From the NCBI RefSeq assembly GCF_029894335.1, contig NZ_JARXZC010000001.1:357254-421253 (forward strand): DNA of 64,000 nt, read 5' to 3'. A program made the position numbers and the translations under genes. A model generated the notes under the pieces. It worked only from the letters and a program-made list of their open reading frames with translations, was not told where the DNA came from and ran no database searches. Origin of the DNA: Kitasatospora sp. MAP5-34 (GTDB taxonomy: Bacteria; Actinomycetota; Actinomycetes; Streptomycetales; Streptomycetaceae). Positions 54,396 to 63,561 of this stretch are shown here, in pieces. Every line of letters begins with the position of its first letter. Position 1 is the first letter of the stretch.

Positions 54396-55959
54396 GGTTC
54401 TCCTGCTGGTCGTCGGCGCGACCCTGGTATCCGTCGTCGCCCGTCGGATCGACATCCCGGCGCCGATCGCCCTGGTCGTGGCCGGACTGCTGGTCTCGTT
54501 CGTCCCCGGTGTGCCGGACTACCACCTGGACCCGGAGCTCGCCCTCCTGGTCTTCGTCCCGCCGCTGGTGTACGCCGACGCCGTGGAGAGCTCCTACCTG
54601 AACCTACGGGCCAACGCCCGCCCGATCGGCCTGCTCTCCGTCGGTCTCGTCCTGTTCACCACGCTGGTCGTCGGACTGGTGGCCCACACGGTCATCCCCG
54701 GGATGCCGTGGGCCGTGGCCTTCGTCCTCGGCGCGATCCTCGCCCCCACCGACTCGGTCGCCGCAGTCGCCATCGCCCGCCGGCTGGGGCTGCCGCGCCG
54801 GATCGTCACCATCCTGGTGGCGGAGAGCATCGTCAACGACGCCACCGGCATGACGGTCTTCCGGATGGCCGTCGCGGTGGCACTGGGCGGCACCACCACC
54901 ATCCTCCAGGGCACGGGCGAGTTCCTGTTCGGCTCGCTGGGCGGGGTGGCGGTCGGTCTGCTGCTCGCGCCGCCGGTCCGGCGGCTCCGCTGCTGGCTGG
55001 CCGATGCCGTTGCCGAGAACGCGGTGTCGCTGCTCGTGCCGTTCGGGGCCTACGCGATCGCCGAGGCCCTCCACACCTCGGGCGTGATGGCGGTGCTCGC
55101 CGCCGGGCTCTATCTCGGCCACCACTCCACCGGGGCGTCGCACGAGGCCCGGTTGCAGGAGAAGGCCACCCTGAGGCTCTCCAGCCATCTGCTGGAGGCG
55201 GTGTCCTTCGCCCTGATCGGCCTTCAGCTGCGCCCGGTGCTGCAGGCGCTGCGCACCACCGATCCGCTGGCCCTGGGCTGGTACGCCGCCGTAGTCCTCG
55301 CCACTCTGCTGCTGGCGCGGATCGCCTGGGTCTACCCGGCGACCTACCTGCCCCGCAGGCTGTCGGCGCGGCTCCGCAACCGCGACCCGGCGCCGCCCTG
55401 GCGCTTCCCCGCCGCGATCTGCTGGGCCGGCACCCGGGGAGTGGTCTCGCTCGCCGCCGCCTTCGCCGTCCCGGCGACGATGCCCCGGCGCGACCTCGTG
55501 CTCTTCCTGGCCTTCGCCGCAGTCCTCGGCACCCTGCTGGTCCAGGGCGTCGGCTTCCCGGCCGTGGTCCGCCGCCTCGGTCTGCGCGACGAGGGGCAGG
55601 CGCACCAGGACGACCTGGCGGAGGCGGTGGCGCAGGAGACCGCCGCCCGCGCCGCCTGGGCCCGGATGGAGGAGCTGGTCACCAGCGGACAGGAGGCGCC
55701 GCCTGGCCATGTGCTGGACAGACTCCGGGAGCTGGCCGACCACCGCTGCTCCACCGCCTGGGAGCGGCTGCGGGCGGCCGGCGTACCGGCGGAGGCGGAG
55801 CCACCGACCGCCGCGTACCGGCGGCTGCGCCGGGAGATGCTCGCCATCGAGCGCGGCGTCTTCGTACGGCTGTGCCGGGAGGGCCGGCTTCACGACGAGG
55901 TGCTCCGGCGGGTGATGCACGAACTCGACCTGGAGGAGTCGGTGCTCTCCCGCGGTTGA
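54388..55959 (+). CDS. Na+/H+ antiporter (CPA1 family)
   Basis: A 523-residue membrane protein, ATG at 54388, overlapping glgB by 8 nt. About 12 membrane helices occupy residues 1-400. Conserved segments: [20 protein letters not shown] (the conserved FLPPL-like region), [20 protein letters not shown] (Asp in APTD), [20 protein letters not shown] (ND motif, ion-binding Asp) and [20 protein letters not shown]. The C-terminal ~110 residues are cytoplasmic and helical (Na+/H+ exchanger tail). Probably controls Na+ and pH; it closes the 19-gene operon. Confidence 0.95.
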   Translation: MLEVLLLVVGATLVSVVARRIDIPAPIALVVAGLLVSFVPGVPDYHLDPELALLVFVPPLVYADAVESSYLNLRANARPIGLLSVGLVLFTTLVVGLVAHTVIPGMPWAVAFVLGAILAPTDSVAAVAIARRLGLPRRIVTILVAESIVNDATGMTVFRMAVAVALGGTTTILQGTGEFLFGSLGGVAVGLLLAPPVRRLRCWLADAVAENAVSLLVPFGAYAIAEALHTSGVMAVLAAGLYLGHHSTGASHEARLQEKATLRLSSHLLEAVSFALIGLQLRPVLQALRTTDPLALGWYAAVVLATLLLARIAWVYPATYLPRRLSARLRNRDPAPPWRFPAAICWAGTRGVVSLAAAFAVPATMPRRDLVLFLAFAAVLGTLLVQGVGFPAVVRRLGLRDEGQAHQDDLAEAVAQETAARAAWARMEELVTSGQEAPPGHVLDRLRELADHRCSTAWERLRAAGVPAEAEPPTAAYRRLRREMLAIERGVFVRLCREGRLHDEVLRRVMHELDLEESVLSRG

Positions 55960-55966
55960 GAGACGG

Positions 55967-57188
55967 TCAGCCGGCCCGCCTGGAGATCAGCGGCCCGGTC
56001 ATCACGGTGGTGACCAGGGCCATCAGGACCAAGGCCGTGTACAGCTCCTGGTCCAGCAGCCCGGCCGTCAGGCCGATCGACAGCACGATCAGTTCGGTGA
56101 GCCCGCGGGTGTTCATCAGTATCCCCACGGTGAGCGAGTCGTGCGGTCGCAGACCGCCCACCCGCGCGCCCAGATACCCGCCGAGGACCTTGCCGCCCAC
56201 GGCGAGCGGCAGTAGGACGGCGAGGAACCGGAGGCCGCCGCCGGAGAGGCTGCGCAGGTCGATGGCGATACCCGAGACCACGAAGAAGACCGGAAGGAGG
56301 AGTCGCCCTGTGCCTGCCAGCGATGTGACGGAGCTCGGCCCGGCGGCGTCCGGGTCCGCCGTCGGCCGGGGCAGGACGGCGCCGGCCAGCAGGGCGCCGA
56401 ACTCGGCGTGCAGACCCAGCCGTACGGCGATCCCGGCCGAAGTGAAGGCCAGCGCGGCGGTCAGTGCTGGGCCGGCTCCGCCGCTGAGCCGACGGCGGCA
56501 TGAAGGGCGACGCAGCAGCCGACGGACCAGCCATGCCGCCGCGAGGTATCCGCCGACCTCCGCCGCCAGGTCGGCGAGCCCAGCGCCGTCGCTGTGCCGG
56601 GCGAGTACCAGCGACAGGGTTAGGACCGCCCAACCCAGGGCATCCATCACCGTGGCTGCGGTCAAGGCGACCGCGCCCGCCGTCGACGTGCTGAGGCCAC
56701 GGTCGGCGAGAATGCCCGCCAACACGGGAAGAGCGGTGATGGAGAGTGCCACCCCCGTGTAGAGGGCGAACGGCAGTGCGGCACACCCGGGTTCGACCAT
56801 GCCGTGGAGCACCACGCCGGCTGTGACCCCCAGGGCCATCGGGAGCCCGAAGGCACCGACGACCACACCCGCGACAGCGCGGCCTCCGGGCCGCACGGAA
56901 CGCCGTCCCAGCTCGTGGCCGACCCCGACCAGGAAGAGAACCAGAGCCACCCGCGCCAGCAGCCGGAGATCCGGCATGACCGCAGTCGGGAAGAGCCGCT
57001 CCTCCAGCCCCCGCGACAGCTCACCCAGGACGCTCGGGCCCAGCAGGATGCCCACGGCGATCTCTCCGACCACCGGCGGCTGACGTATCAGTGCGGCCAG
57101 ACGGCCGCCCGAGTGCTGCCGCGACGAGGACGACCGCGAGGTGTAGCAGGATGGCGGCCGCAGCCGCTTCGGCGGGCGACAGGTGCAT
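55967..57188 (-). pseudogene. CPA2 cation:proton antiporter (KefB-like), single-base frameshift
   Basis: The main frame, from about 57073 to the stop at 55967, reads VVGEIAVGILLGPSVLGELS, DLRLLARVALVLFLVGVGHE, LPFALYTGVALSITALPVLA and IDLRSLSGGG, a typical KefB-type transporter. The expected first helix, MHLSPAEAAAAAILLHLAVV, starts at an ATG at 57188 in another frame. The two join if one G is removed from GGGCGGCC near 57107 (ALG-GRLAALIRQPPVVGEI). So the gene is split by a one-base insertion, or translation starts internally at 57073. A sequencing error is an alternative. The gene converges on the CPA1 antiporter. Confidence 0.75.
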
Positions 57189-57493
57189 TGCGCTGTGAAG
57201 CCTTTCCGGGTGCATGGTGGAGATGAAATGGTCCGTACGCTGTGCTAACAATCTCCTGCTGTCACACGTTTCACTGCAATGGCCGGTCTGCTGTGCGGCG
57301 CATATGGAACGCGCTAAATCGCTGGCCGAAGGCCTGACCGGAGCTCGTTCGTCTGGTCTAATTTCCGGCGAGCGTAGCAGTGCTGCTTGTTTCCGGGAAA
57401 TCCGTTCACAGAACGGGAGTTCCCGCTTTCTGCCTGCCTGGAATGGTGAACAGCGCCATCGGTCAGGGTATTCGCGCTTTGCTGCGAGGAGGG
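57189..57493. promoter_or_regulatory. Low-GC divergent promoter region
   Basis: This region between the antiporter (-) and the transposase-like gene (+) has clearly lower GC than its surroundings. CCGTTC (57402-57407) and GAACGG (57411-57416) form a perfect 6-bp inverted repeat with a 3-bp gap. GAGGAGGG lies 4-11 nt before the ATG at 57494. No other gene is visible. Confidence 0.4.
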
Positions 57494-58714
57494 ATGAATG
57501 TGGACGCCGGAATCGAAGGCTTCGATCCGCAGTACCTTTCTCAGGATCAGATGGACCGGCTGTGCGGGCAGGTGCTCGCCTCGGTGCCGCGCAGTGATCA
57601 GCGGCGCTGGGGAGAGCTGTACATCCGCGGGCTGCTCCTCGCGAAGGGGCGCAAGACGATGAAGGGCATCGCCGAGGCCGCCGACGCCACCGCGATGCAG
57701 AGCCTCCAGCAGTTCATCACCACGTCTCCGTGGGAGTGGAAGCCGGTACGCCAGTCCCTGGCCCGGGTGCTCGACCGCGAGCTCCAGCCGCTCGCGTGGA
57801 TCGTCGAGCCGCTCGCCGTGCCCAAGGCCGGCAAGCACTCGGTCGGTGTCGAGCGCCAGTTCGTGGCGGATCTCGGCAAGGTCGCCAACTGCCAGCAGAG
57901 CGCCGGCGTCTGGCTCGCGTCGGAGGACGCGAGCTGCCCGGTGGACTGGCAGTTGGCGCTGCCGGCCACCTGGCTGGCGGGCGCGGAACAGCGAAGACGA
58001 GCCGCGATCCCGGACCACGTCAGATCGCAGACGCCGCTGCAGTGTGCCATCGACTCGGTCGTCTCGATGACCGAGGGATGGCGGCTGACGCCCCGCCCCG
58101 TCGTCATGGCGGTCGCCGAGAGCGACCTCGACGAAGTCCTCCGGGCGTTCACCCCGCGCCGGATTCCCTTCGTGCTCCGCGTCGACGGCTCCCTGCCGGT
58201 GGCCCCCGCAGACCCACGGCTGCCGGCCGGGGACGGGCGGTGGCTACCCGCGAACCAGCTGGTCGACGGAGTGAAGGAGCTGGCTGGAGCTGTCGAGTGG
58301 CGGGACACCCGGCATGCCCGGCGCCGGGTGGCCAGAGTGGTCGGTGTCCGGGTCGGGCTGCCGGTGAGCGCCGAGCGCGTCGGACGGCCGGTCGCGATGC
58401 CGCCGCTCTTCCTGGTGGGCGCCTGGACGGATTCCACCAACCCCCGGCCCGCCGAGTTCTGGCTCTCCAACATCGGCCACCTCTCGTCGTCGGCGCTGTT
58501 CCGGATCGCCAAACTGTCCCGGAGGGTCTCCCGGGACCTGCAGGACGTCTGTGACGGCGTAGGCATCCGCGACTTCGCCGGACGGTCCTTCCGGGGCTGG
58601 CACCACCACGCCACCCTCGTCTCGATAGCGCACGCGATCGCCGTCCTGGCCAGGCTCCCGCGGCGAGCCCGCCCGCTCCCGCCGCAGCGGCGGGCACTGA
58701 TCGGATCGCGATGA
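57494..58714 (+). CDS. IS701-like transposase-domain protein, apparently without catalytic residues
   Basis: A 406-residue protein from the ATG at 57494. SDQRRWGELYIRGLLLAKGR, TAMQSLQQFITTSPWEWKPV, KAGKHSVGVERQFVADLGKV and AIPDHVRSQTPLQCAIDSVV follow the layout of IS701-family transposases. The usual first Asp pair before PKxGxHSVG is replaced (WIVEPLAVPKAG), and the second (LADAGYG-like) reads VMAVAESDLDEV. No inverted repeats flank the gene, and it is coupled by ATGA to a sensor kinase gene. So it appears to be a domesticated, possibly regulatory protein rather than a mobile element. Confidence 0.7.
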   Translation: MNVDAGIEGFDPQYLSQDQMDRLCGQVLASVPRSDQRRWGELYIRGLLLAKGRKTMKGIAEAADATAMQSLQQFITTSPWEWKPVRQSLARVLDRELQPLAWIVEPLAVPKAGKHSVGVERQFVADLGKVANCQQSAGVWLASEDASCPVDWQLALPATWLAGAEQRRRAAIPDHVRSQTPLQCAIDSVVSMTEGWRLTPRPVVMAVAESDLDEVLRAFTPRRIPFVLRVDGSLPVAPADPRLPAGDGRWLPANQLVDGVKELAGAVEWRDTRHARRRVARVVGVRVGLPVSAERVGRPVAMPPLFLVGAWTDSTNPRPAEFWLSNIGHLSSSALFRIAKLSRRVSRDLQDVCDGVGIRDFAGRSFRGWHHHATLVSIAHAIAVLARLPRRARPLPPQRRALIGSR

Positions 58715-60177
58715 CCGGGACGGGGGTGCCCGACGCCGATCGGCTTCGGGAGATCGAACTCTTCGCGGAGCTGAGCGAGGGCCAGCTGAGCTGGCTCATC
58801 TCGGTGACGGCGCCGAGGGCGCTCGGCGACGGGGAGATCCTCTTCCGCGACGGAGAGACCGCGACCCACTTCTATGTGTTGCTCGACGGAGAGCTGGCCG
58901 TCACCAAGGTGGTGGACGGCCGTGAGGAGCTGCTCACCCGGCACCGGGCCGCCCCTGGCACCGGAGGCGAACACGACGACAAACCGTCGGCGGCACACCG
59001 CTTCACCGGGGAGCTGCCGCTGCTGACCGGTGGCAGTTACCTGGCCACCGTCGCCGCGGTTGGTCGCACGGTCGTCCTCGGTTACCCCAATGAGGTCTTC
59101 CTCGACATGCTGGTGCGCTGCCCGAGCGTCGCCCGGGTGCTGCTGCCGGTCCTCGCCTGGCGGATCACCTCCTCGGAGGTCCAGGCCAGGGGCAGGGCCA
59201 CGGTGATGGCCCTGGGGACGCTCGCGGCCGGCCTGGCCCACGAGCTCAACAACCCGGCCGCGGCCGTGGCCCGCGCAGCCCAGGACCTCGGCCCGGTGAT
59301 CGACCGGCTCGCCGCCACGGCGCAGCGCTGGGGCGGCACGGCCGACGCACCGGAAGCTGCTGCCCTTGGCGACCTCGTCGAGGAGATCACGCGGGCGCCG
59401 CTCACCCCCGAGGCCGATCCCGTCGCCCTCGCGGACCTGGAGGACGAGCTCTGCGACTGGGCCGAGCAGTGGGGTGCGCCGATGCACACCGCACTCTCCC
59501 TCGCCTTGGCCGAGCGGGGGCTCGGCCGGGACTGGCTCGCCGGGCGGGTCTCCCGGTTGCGCCCGGACGTCCTCGCGGCGGCCCTCGACCAGCTGGCCGC
59601 TCTCCTGGAGGCCCGCGCGCTGACGGGCGAGCTGCAGGCGGCGGGTCCGCGCATCTCGGCACTGGTGGCCGCGACCCGGGACTACGCCAACCTCGGCGGC
59701 ACCCCCGAAGGCAGGTTCCGGGTCGCGGACGGCATCGAAGCCACTCTCGCCATGCTGCGGCCCAAGCTCACCGGGGTCCGGATCGTCCGCGACTACGCGC
59801 CGGACCTCCCCGACGCGGTCGGACATCCCACCGAACTCAACCAGGTGTGGACCAACCTGATCGACAACGCGGTCGACGCCATGGACGGGAAAGGGACGCT
59901 CACCCTGCGCACCCGTCTCCACGGAACCTGCCTGACCGTCGAGATCGGCGACACCGGATGCGGAATTCCGGGCGACTCGCTCAGCAGGATCTTCGAGCCC
60001 TTCTACACCACCAAGGACGTCGGCAAGGGGACGGGCCTCGGGTTGCACCTGTCCTACCGCATCGTCACCCAGCGGCACCACGGATCGATCACCGCCCGCT
60101 CGGCCCCGGGCGCCACCTGGCTGGTGGTTCGTATTCCCTCGTCCCTTACTCCGACAACCCGAGAGGAGCTTTTATGA
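58711..60177 (+). CDS. Sensor histidine kinase with N-terminal cyclic-nucleotide-binding domain
   Basis: A 488-residue soluble kinase. Residues ~8-150 are a CNMP/CRP-like domain (REIELFAELSEGQLSWLISV, GEILFRDGETATHFYVLLDG), with a Gly/Asp-rich insert. The H box is GLAHELNNPAAAVARAAQDL. The ATPase region has NQVWTNLIDNAVDAMDGKGT, IGDTGCGIP and FEPFYTTKDVGKGTGLGLHL. No membrane helix is present. It lacks a cognate receiver gene nearby; the receiver-reductase at 28759 could be a distant partner. ATG overlaps the previous gene by ATGA, and the stop overlaps the NTF2 gene by ATGA. Confidence 0.92.
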   Translation: MTGTGVPDADRLREIELFAELSEGQLSWLISVTAPRALGDGEILFRDGETATHFYVLLDGELAVTKVVDGREELLTRHRAAPGTGGEHDDKPSAAHRFTGELPLLTGGSYLATVAAVGRTVVLGYPNEVFLDMLVRCPSVARVLLPVLAWRITSSEVQARGRATVMALGTLAAGLAHELNNPAAAVARAAQDLGPVIDRLAATAQRWGGTADAPEAAALGDLVEEITRAPLTPEADPVALADLEDELCDWAEQWGAPMHTALSLALAERGLGRDWLAGRVSRLRPDVLAAALDQLAALLEARALTGELQAAGPRISALVAATRDYANLGGTPEGRFRVADGIEATLAMLRPKLTGVRIVRDYAPDLPDAVGHPTELNQVWTNLIDNAVDAMDGKGTLTLRTRLHGTCLTVEIGDTGCGIPGDSLSRIFEPFYTTKDVGKGTGLGLHLSYRIVTQRHHGSITARSAPGATWLVVRIPSSLTPTTREELL

Positions 60178-60527
60178 CGGAGCCGGATATGTCCCCCACC
60201 CGAGCCGTGTTCGAACGGCAGCTCGCAGCCCTGGGGAGCGGCGACATCGGCGCGCTCATGGCGAACTACACCTCGGATGCGGTACTCGTCCGATTCGACG
60301 AGATCTACGTCGGGACCGCCGGGATTCGTGCGGCGTTCTCGGCATATCTCGCACGGCGGCCGAAACTGGTGGAACTCGCACAGTACGCCGAATGCGGCGA
60401 CACGATTTTCTATCGGTCGGCCATCGATATCGATGGCCAGGCAAAAGAATCGATAGGAACGATGGTACTGAACAACGGAAAGATATGGCGGCAGACCGCC
60501 GCCTTCCTGCCTGGAGGAATCCGATGA
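60174..60527 (+). CDS. NTF2-like (SnoaL-type) protein
   Basis: A 117-residue protein starting at 60174 after GAGAGGAG, with RAVFERQLAALGSGDIGALM, ANYTSDAVLVRFDEIYVGTA, GIRAAFSAYLARRPKLVELA and GTMVLNNGKIWRQTAAFLPG. It is a single NTF2-fold domain. The second half (about 60400-60490) is less GC-rich than its neighbours, which may suggest recent acquisition. It overlaps the kinase gene and the next NTF2 gene by ATGA. Confidence 0.85.
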   Translation: MTEPDMSPTRAVFERQLAALGSGDIGALMANYTSDAVLVRFDEIYVGTAGIRAAFSAYLARRPKLVELAQYAECGDTIFYRSAIDIDGQAKESIGTMVLNNGKIWRQTAAFLPGGIR

Positions 60528-60937
60528 ACGCGACGCCACTTGAGACTTACCGCGCCTGGAACGACTGCCTGCTCGCGGGCGACATCCAAGGCGCGACCCG
60601 GCTGATCGACGCCGAGCGGTGGAACGAGAAGTGCCTCGGCCTGACCGGCTGGCTCACGGACTTCCAGGTCGCCCTCACCCACTACGAGAAGAACATGATC
60701 AAGCCCTGGGAGGGGCTTGAGATGCACGAGGAGGAGGTCGTCGAGGGGCGGGACGCCGTCACGATCCGCTTCCGTATCGAGGCCACACACGTGGGGGAGT
60801 TCCTCGGCGTCCCGGCGACCGGTCGCAAGGTCTCCTTCCATGCCATCCGCATCGTGAACGTGCGAGAGGGCAGAGTCACCGGGCAGTGGGCCCAACTCGA
60901 TCTCTGGGGCCTCCACCAGCAGCTGACGGCCCGCTGA
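60524..60937 (+). CDS. SnoaL-type ester-cyclase-like protein
   Basis: A 137-residue protein of the SnoaL polyketide-cyclase-like group: PLETYRAWNDCLLAGDIQGA, TRLIDAERWNEKCLGLTGWL, then AVTIRFRIEATHVGEFLGVP, ATGRKVSFHAIRIVNVREGR and GQWAQLDLWGLHQQL. The motif H-GEF-G-PATGR-V is typical of ester cyclases. It closes the four-gene operon of transposase-like protein, kinase and two NTF2 proteins; a strong hairpin terminator follows 12 nt later. Confidence 0.88.
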   Translation: MNATPLETYRAWNDCLLAGDIQGATRLIDAERWNEKCLGLTGWLTDFQVALTHYEKNMIKPWEGLEMHEEEVVEGRDAVTIRFRIEATHVGEFLGVPATGRKVSFHAIRIVNVREGRVTGQWAQLDLWGLHQQLTAR

Positions 60938-60949
60938 GCCGGACCTGAG

Positions 60950-60987
60950 GGGCGGGCCGCCGGCGCTCGCGTCAGCGCGGCCCGCCC
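60950..60987 (+). terminator. Hairpin terminator, perfect 11-bp stem
   Basis: GGGCGGGCCGC (60950-60960) and GCGGCCCGCCC (60977-60987) are perfect complements around a 16-nt loop. It stands 12 nt after the ester-cyclase stop, at the end of the four-gene operon. Confidence 0.7.
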
Positions 60988-61100
60988 AACGGCAGGGGCG
61001 TCAGGAGGAAAGTGACCCTGACGACCCGTCAAGGTGCGAGCTGTCGGCGAGAGCCCGCGGGCCGCCGAGCCCAGACCGGAAGTAGATCCTCCGGATGCTC

Positions 61101-61122
61101 CGTCAGGGAGCCGTCAAGGAAC
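61101..61122 (+). promoter_or_regulatory. 11-bp direct repeat upstream of the lectin gene
   Basis: CGTCAGGGAGC (61101-61111) and CGTCAAGGAAC (61112-61122) form a head-to-tail 11-bp direct repeat, the reverse orientation of the CCTGACG/CCTTGACG sites at 15705, 19389 and 28690. It is ~95 bp before the lectin ATG; a TAGCAT (61147-61152) that could be a -10 box lies ~25 bp downstream. Confidence 0.55.
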
Positions 61123-61215
61123 CTGGGTGATTCCTGTGAGCGGCCCTAGCATCTGAGGAGTCGTCTCTCCTCCGCAGACGAACGTCACCACGCAGAATGA
61201 TCGGGGCACTTCAGC

Positions 61216-62484
61216 ATGCGCGCTTCCTCCCACCGGACGAACACGCTCACCCAACGCGTCGCCGCCGGCACCATTCTGTCGGCCCTGGCCGTGACCGGCC
61301 TGATGGCCGTGCCGCAGCAGGCGTCGGCATACGACTGCTCAGGACAGGACAGCGTGGGCGGTGGCAACTGCGACTCGGCCCTGATCAACTCGATCGGTGC
61401 CATGATCGGAGGCTTCCGCAGCGCGGCCCTCACCGCGCAGGCCGACAACGCCGCGTTCACCCAGGGGATGGCCGGCCAGCTGAGTGCTGCGGCACCCGGT
61501 TACAACGTGATGGTGTTCAAGTACGACGGCACCGACCTCTACAGCAAGGGTCCCGTGTTCCACAACCCCTACGTGGCGGACATGAACGGGGTGCTGGTCG
61601 ACACCACCGTCCAGCTGCAGCACCAGGACTCGGAGGGCGGCCCGACCGGTTACGACGACTTCCGCATCTGGGTCTTCTCGGGTGACTCGACCTTCACCAA
61701 CAACGGTGACGGCGGCTACGGGAACTGGGCCTTCGTCGGCAACGACTCCGACCGGACCGTGACCAACAGCCGGCCGTGCCTGCGGATCACCTGTTACGAC
61801 CACCAGCGGATCATCCACTTCCCCGCCACGACACCGGCGGCCAGCGTGGGCGCCCCCAACACCGGCACCCCCGCGACCCCCAGCACCCCCGCGGACCCGG
61901 GCACGGTCCCGGGTGTCAGCGTGGGTGGTAACTCCACCCCCGGCATCCCCGCGAACCCCGGCACGGTCCCGGGCGTCAGCGTGGGTGGCAACCCCACCCC
62001 CGGCACCCCCGCGAACCCCGGCACGGTCCCGGGCGTCAGTGTGGGCGGTACCCCCACCCCCGGCACCCCCGCGCACCAGGGTGGCGGCGGTGGTGGCGGT
62101 GTCATCGCTGGTCTGCTCTACCCCAAAGTGAAGACCGGCCGGGGTCCGGTGGTCACCGGGTCCGCCTCGGGTCCCTCGATCCTTGCCGGCACCAGCGGCC
62201 CGAAGAATTCCGGTTGGCAGTTCACCTCGGTGGGCAACGGCCGCTACGAGATCACCAGTGCCGTGTCCGGCCTCGCGCTGACCGAGAACACCAAGACCTA
62301 CTTCGCCGAAGCCAAGTCGTGGACCGGCGCCGACGAGCAGAAGTGGCAGCTCGTCAGCGAGGGCGGCGGCCAGTACCAGATCCGGATCACCGACCAGGAC
62401 TGCCTGACCTACGACGAGGACGCCAAGGCCCTCGGCGTCTGGACCTGCAACAACGCCTCGAACCAGCAGTGGAAGCTCCAGTAG
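61216..62484 (+). CDS. Secreted protein with Pro/Gly repeats and C-terminal ricin-type lectin domain
   Basis: A 422-residue exported protein. A signal peptide (RVAAGTILSALAVTGLMAVP) ends in AQQASA-like PQQASA before Tyr39, so cleavage near residues 38/39 is likely. An N-terminal domain (39-200) has several Cys (YDCSGQDSVGGGNCDS, RPCLRITCYD). Then three 20-residue repeats of the form PGTVPGVSVGGNxTPGxPAN, and a Gly-rich spacer. Residues ~330-422 have the QxW motifs of a ricin B-type lectin (DEQKWQL, NQQWKL) and CLTYDEDAKALGVWTC. It probably binds a glycan outside the cell; the direct-repeat site lies upstream. Confidence 0.85.
   Translation: MRASSHRTNTLTQRVAAGTILSALAVTGLMAVPQQASAYDCSGQDSVGGGNCDSALINSIGAMIGGFRSAALTAQADNAAFTQGMAGQLSAAAPGYNVMVFKYDGTDLYSKGPVFHNPYVADMNGVLVDTTVQLQHQDSEGGPTGYDDFRIWVFSGDSTFTNNGDGGYGNWAFVGNDSDRTVTNSRPCLRITCYDHQRIIHFPATTPAASVGAPNTGTPATPSTPADPGTVPGVSVGGNSTPGIPANPGTVPGVSVGGNPTPGTPANPGTVPGVSVGGTPTPGTPAHQGGGGGGGVIAGLLYPKVKTGRGPVVTGSASGPSILAGTSGPKNSGWQFTSVGNGRYEITSAVSGLALTENTKTYFAEAKSWTGADEQKWQLVSEGGGQYQIRITDQDCLTYDEDAKALGVWTCNNASNQQWKLQ
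61891..62070 (+). repeat. Three 60-bp tandem repeats within the lectin gene
   Basis: Three units at 61891-61950, 61951-62010 and 62011-62070, followed by a partial unit; most bases agree, such as GGCACGGTCCCGGGCGTCAG and TGGGTGGCAACCCCACCCCC. Each unit is 20 codons, so the number can change without frameshift. The peptide is a Pro/Gly/Val/Thr linker. Confidence 0.9.
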
Positions 62485-62731
62485 GAGCTAGCTCACCCCG
62501 ACCCGGTAGCCCGCCCGGGTCGGCACCCCGTCGGGTAGCTCCGCAGGATCTAGCCTGGCGGGTTGATGACCGCAACGGCCCCGCTGTTCCCGGTCAGTCC
62601 GGCCCGTGGGTCGGCTGATCGATCACCAGGACCGGGACTGTCGACAGCTATCGAAATCCGGCCGGTGAACTCAATCGGTCAGCGCAACATCCGAGGTAGT
62701 GAGAGGACGTCCTGCTCGAATGCGGGATAGT
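62485..62731. other. Intergenic stretch with terminator and a possible small ORF
   Basis: After the lectin stop (62484) is a perfect 9-bp hairpin (62498-62523). A TAGCCT box (62550-62555) followed 9 nt later by an ATG (62565) opens a 53-codon frame (TATAPLFPVSPARGSADRSP) with no recognised family; it may be the truncated start of a leaderless gene. Nothing else is seen before the IS4-type relic. Confidence 0.35.
62498..62523 (+). terminator. Hairpin terminator, perfect 9-bp stem
   Basis: CCGACCCGG (62498-62506) and CCGGGTCGG (62515-62523) pair perfectly around an 8-nt loop, 14 nt past the lectin stop. Confidence 0.7.
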
Positions 62732-63100
62732 TCATGGATTGTGCCAGGTTATAGTGATTTCGTCCGTTGCTCGCTTGGCGAGGTTGGAGATCATCGCGAG
62801 GCGGATCATGCTCTCGGAGCGCTCGGGTTTGGTCTCGTAGTCGCGGGCGAGTCGGCGGTGCATCATGATTCAGCCGAAGCTGCGCTCCACCTGCCACCTT
62901 CGGTGGTAGAGCTCGATCAACTCGTGGGCGGGGTGACGCTCGGTATCCAAGAGGCTGGTCATCAGCCAGCACAACTCAGTGCGCCGGGTGCCGTCGGCCA
63001 GGGTGACGGTCATCCAAGCCTCGATCACCCGCGCCTCGAGGCGGCCGTAGCCGCGCCCGGCCCGGTACTTCCCGGTGCAGATGCTGGTCAGGTGGGCTGA
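62732..63100 (-). pseudogene. IS4-type transposase fragment with nonsense mutation
   Basis: The complement reads YGRLEARVIEAWMTVTLADG, WLMTSLLDTERHPAHELIEL and YHRRWQVERSFG, then an in-frame TGA (at 62870) where a Trp codon TGG would fit, then IMMHRRLARDYETKPERSES and LAKRATDEITITWHNP before the true stop at 62732. This is the C-terminal part of an IS4-family DDE transposase, with the catalytic Glu in the WQVERSFG helix. The N-terminal half is absent beyond about 63100, where an integrase fragment begins on the other strand. It is not active. Confidence 0.75.
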
Positions 63101-63131
63101 TACCCACCTCAGACCTCGGTGGGCGGCGGGA

Positions 63132-63464
63132 GTGACGCCGAAGTACCTGTTCCTGGCGCACAAGATGAACCGCCACGCCGACAAGCCCTACCCCTCCGAG
63201 CGCGTCCAGCAGACCCTGTCCAAGCTCGCTCGTCGACTCGATATTCGCGACAGCGCCGGTCGCCTGGTCGACTTCAACCGCACCCGCCGCTTCCGGCACA
63301 CCCGGGCCACCAGCCTGCTCAACGCCGGCGTCCCGATCCACGTCGTCCAGCGCTACTTCGGGCACCTCTCTCCGACCATGGTGATGCACTACGCGAACCC
63401 TCGGGAATTGCATCAGACGGGCGAGAAGTCGCAGGTCGCCAGCTCATGCCTGCGTTCCGCGTAA
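63132..63464 (+). pseudogene. Tyrosine recombinase (phage integrase family) C-terminal fragment
   Basis: The frame reads TPKYLFLAHKMNRHADKPYP, then FRHTRATSLLNAGVPIHVVQ with the catalytic HxxR, RYFGHLSPTMVMHYA with the later His (GH) and the Tyr nucleophile. After MHYA the sequence turns into NPRELHQTGEKSQ, unlike usual ends, so both sides are truncated. The N-terminal core-binding domain and first catalytic Arg are missing, so it is an inactive fragment. No matching attachment site was found. Confidence 0.7.
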
Positions 63465-63561
63465 TTCAGCGGCCTAGAGTCACGAATTTGGGGTCTGACC
63501 TGGGCGGACATGGGTGAGGGCGCCTGAGAGTCGTTTCTCTAGGCGCTGGTGTTCGTGCTGG

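Noticed and set aside
57494..58714. IS701 element as an active mobile element
   Set aside because: No terminal inverted repeats or target duplication seen, the expected catalytic Asp residues are missing and the gene is translationally coupled to a kinase gene.
61891..62070. Three regular 60-bp repeats as a possible CRISPR array
   Set aside because: The units are contiguous without spacers, in frame with the lectin gene, and encode a Pro/Gly linker.
63075..63464. Prophage or integrative element marked by the integrase
   Set aside because: The integrase is a two-sided fragment without the first catalytic Arg, with no attachment-site pair or phage structural genes nearby.
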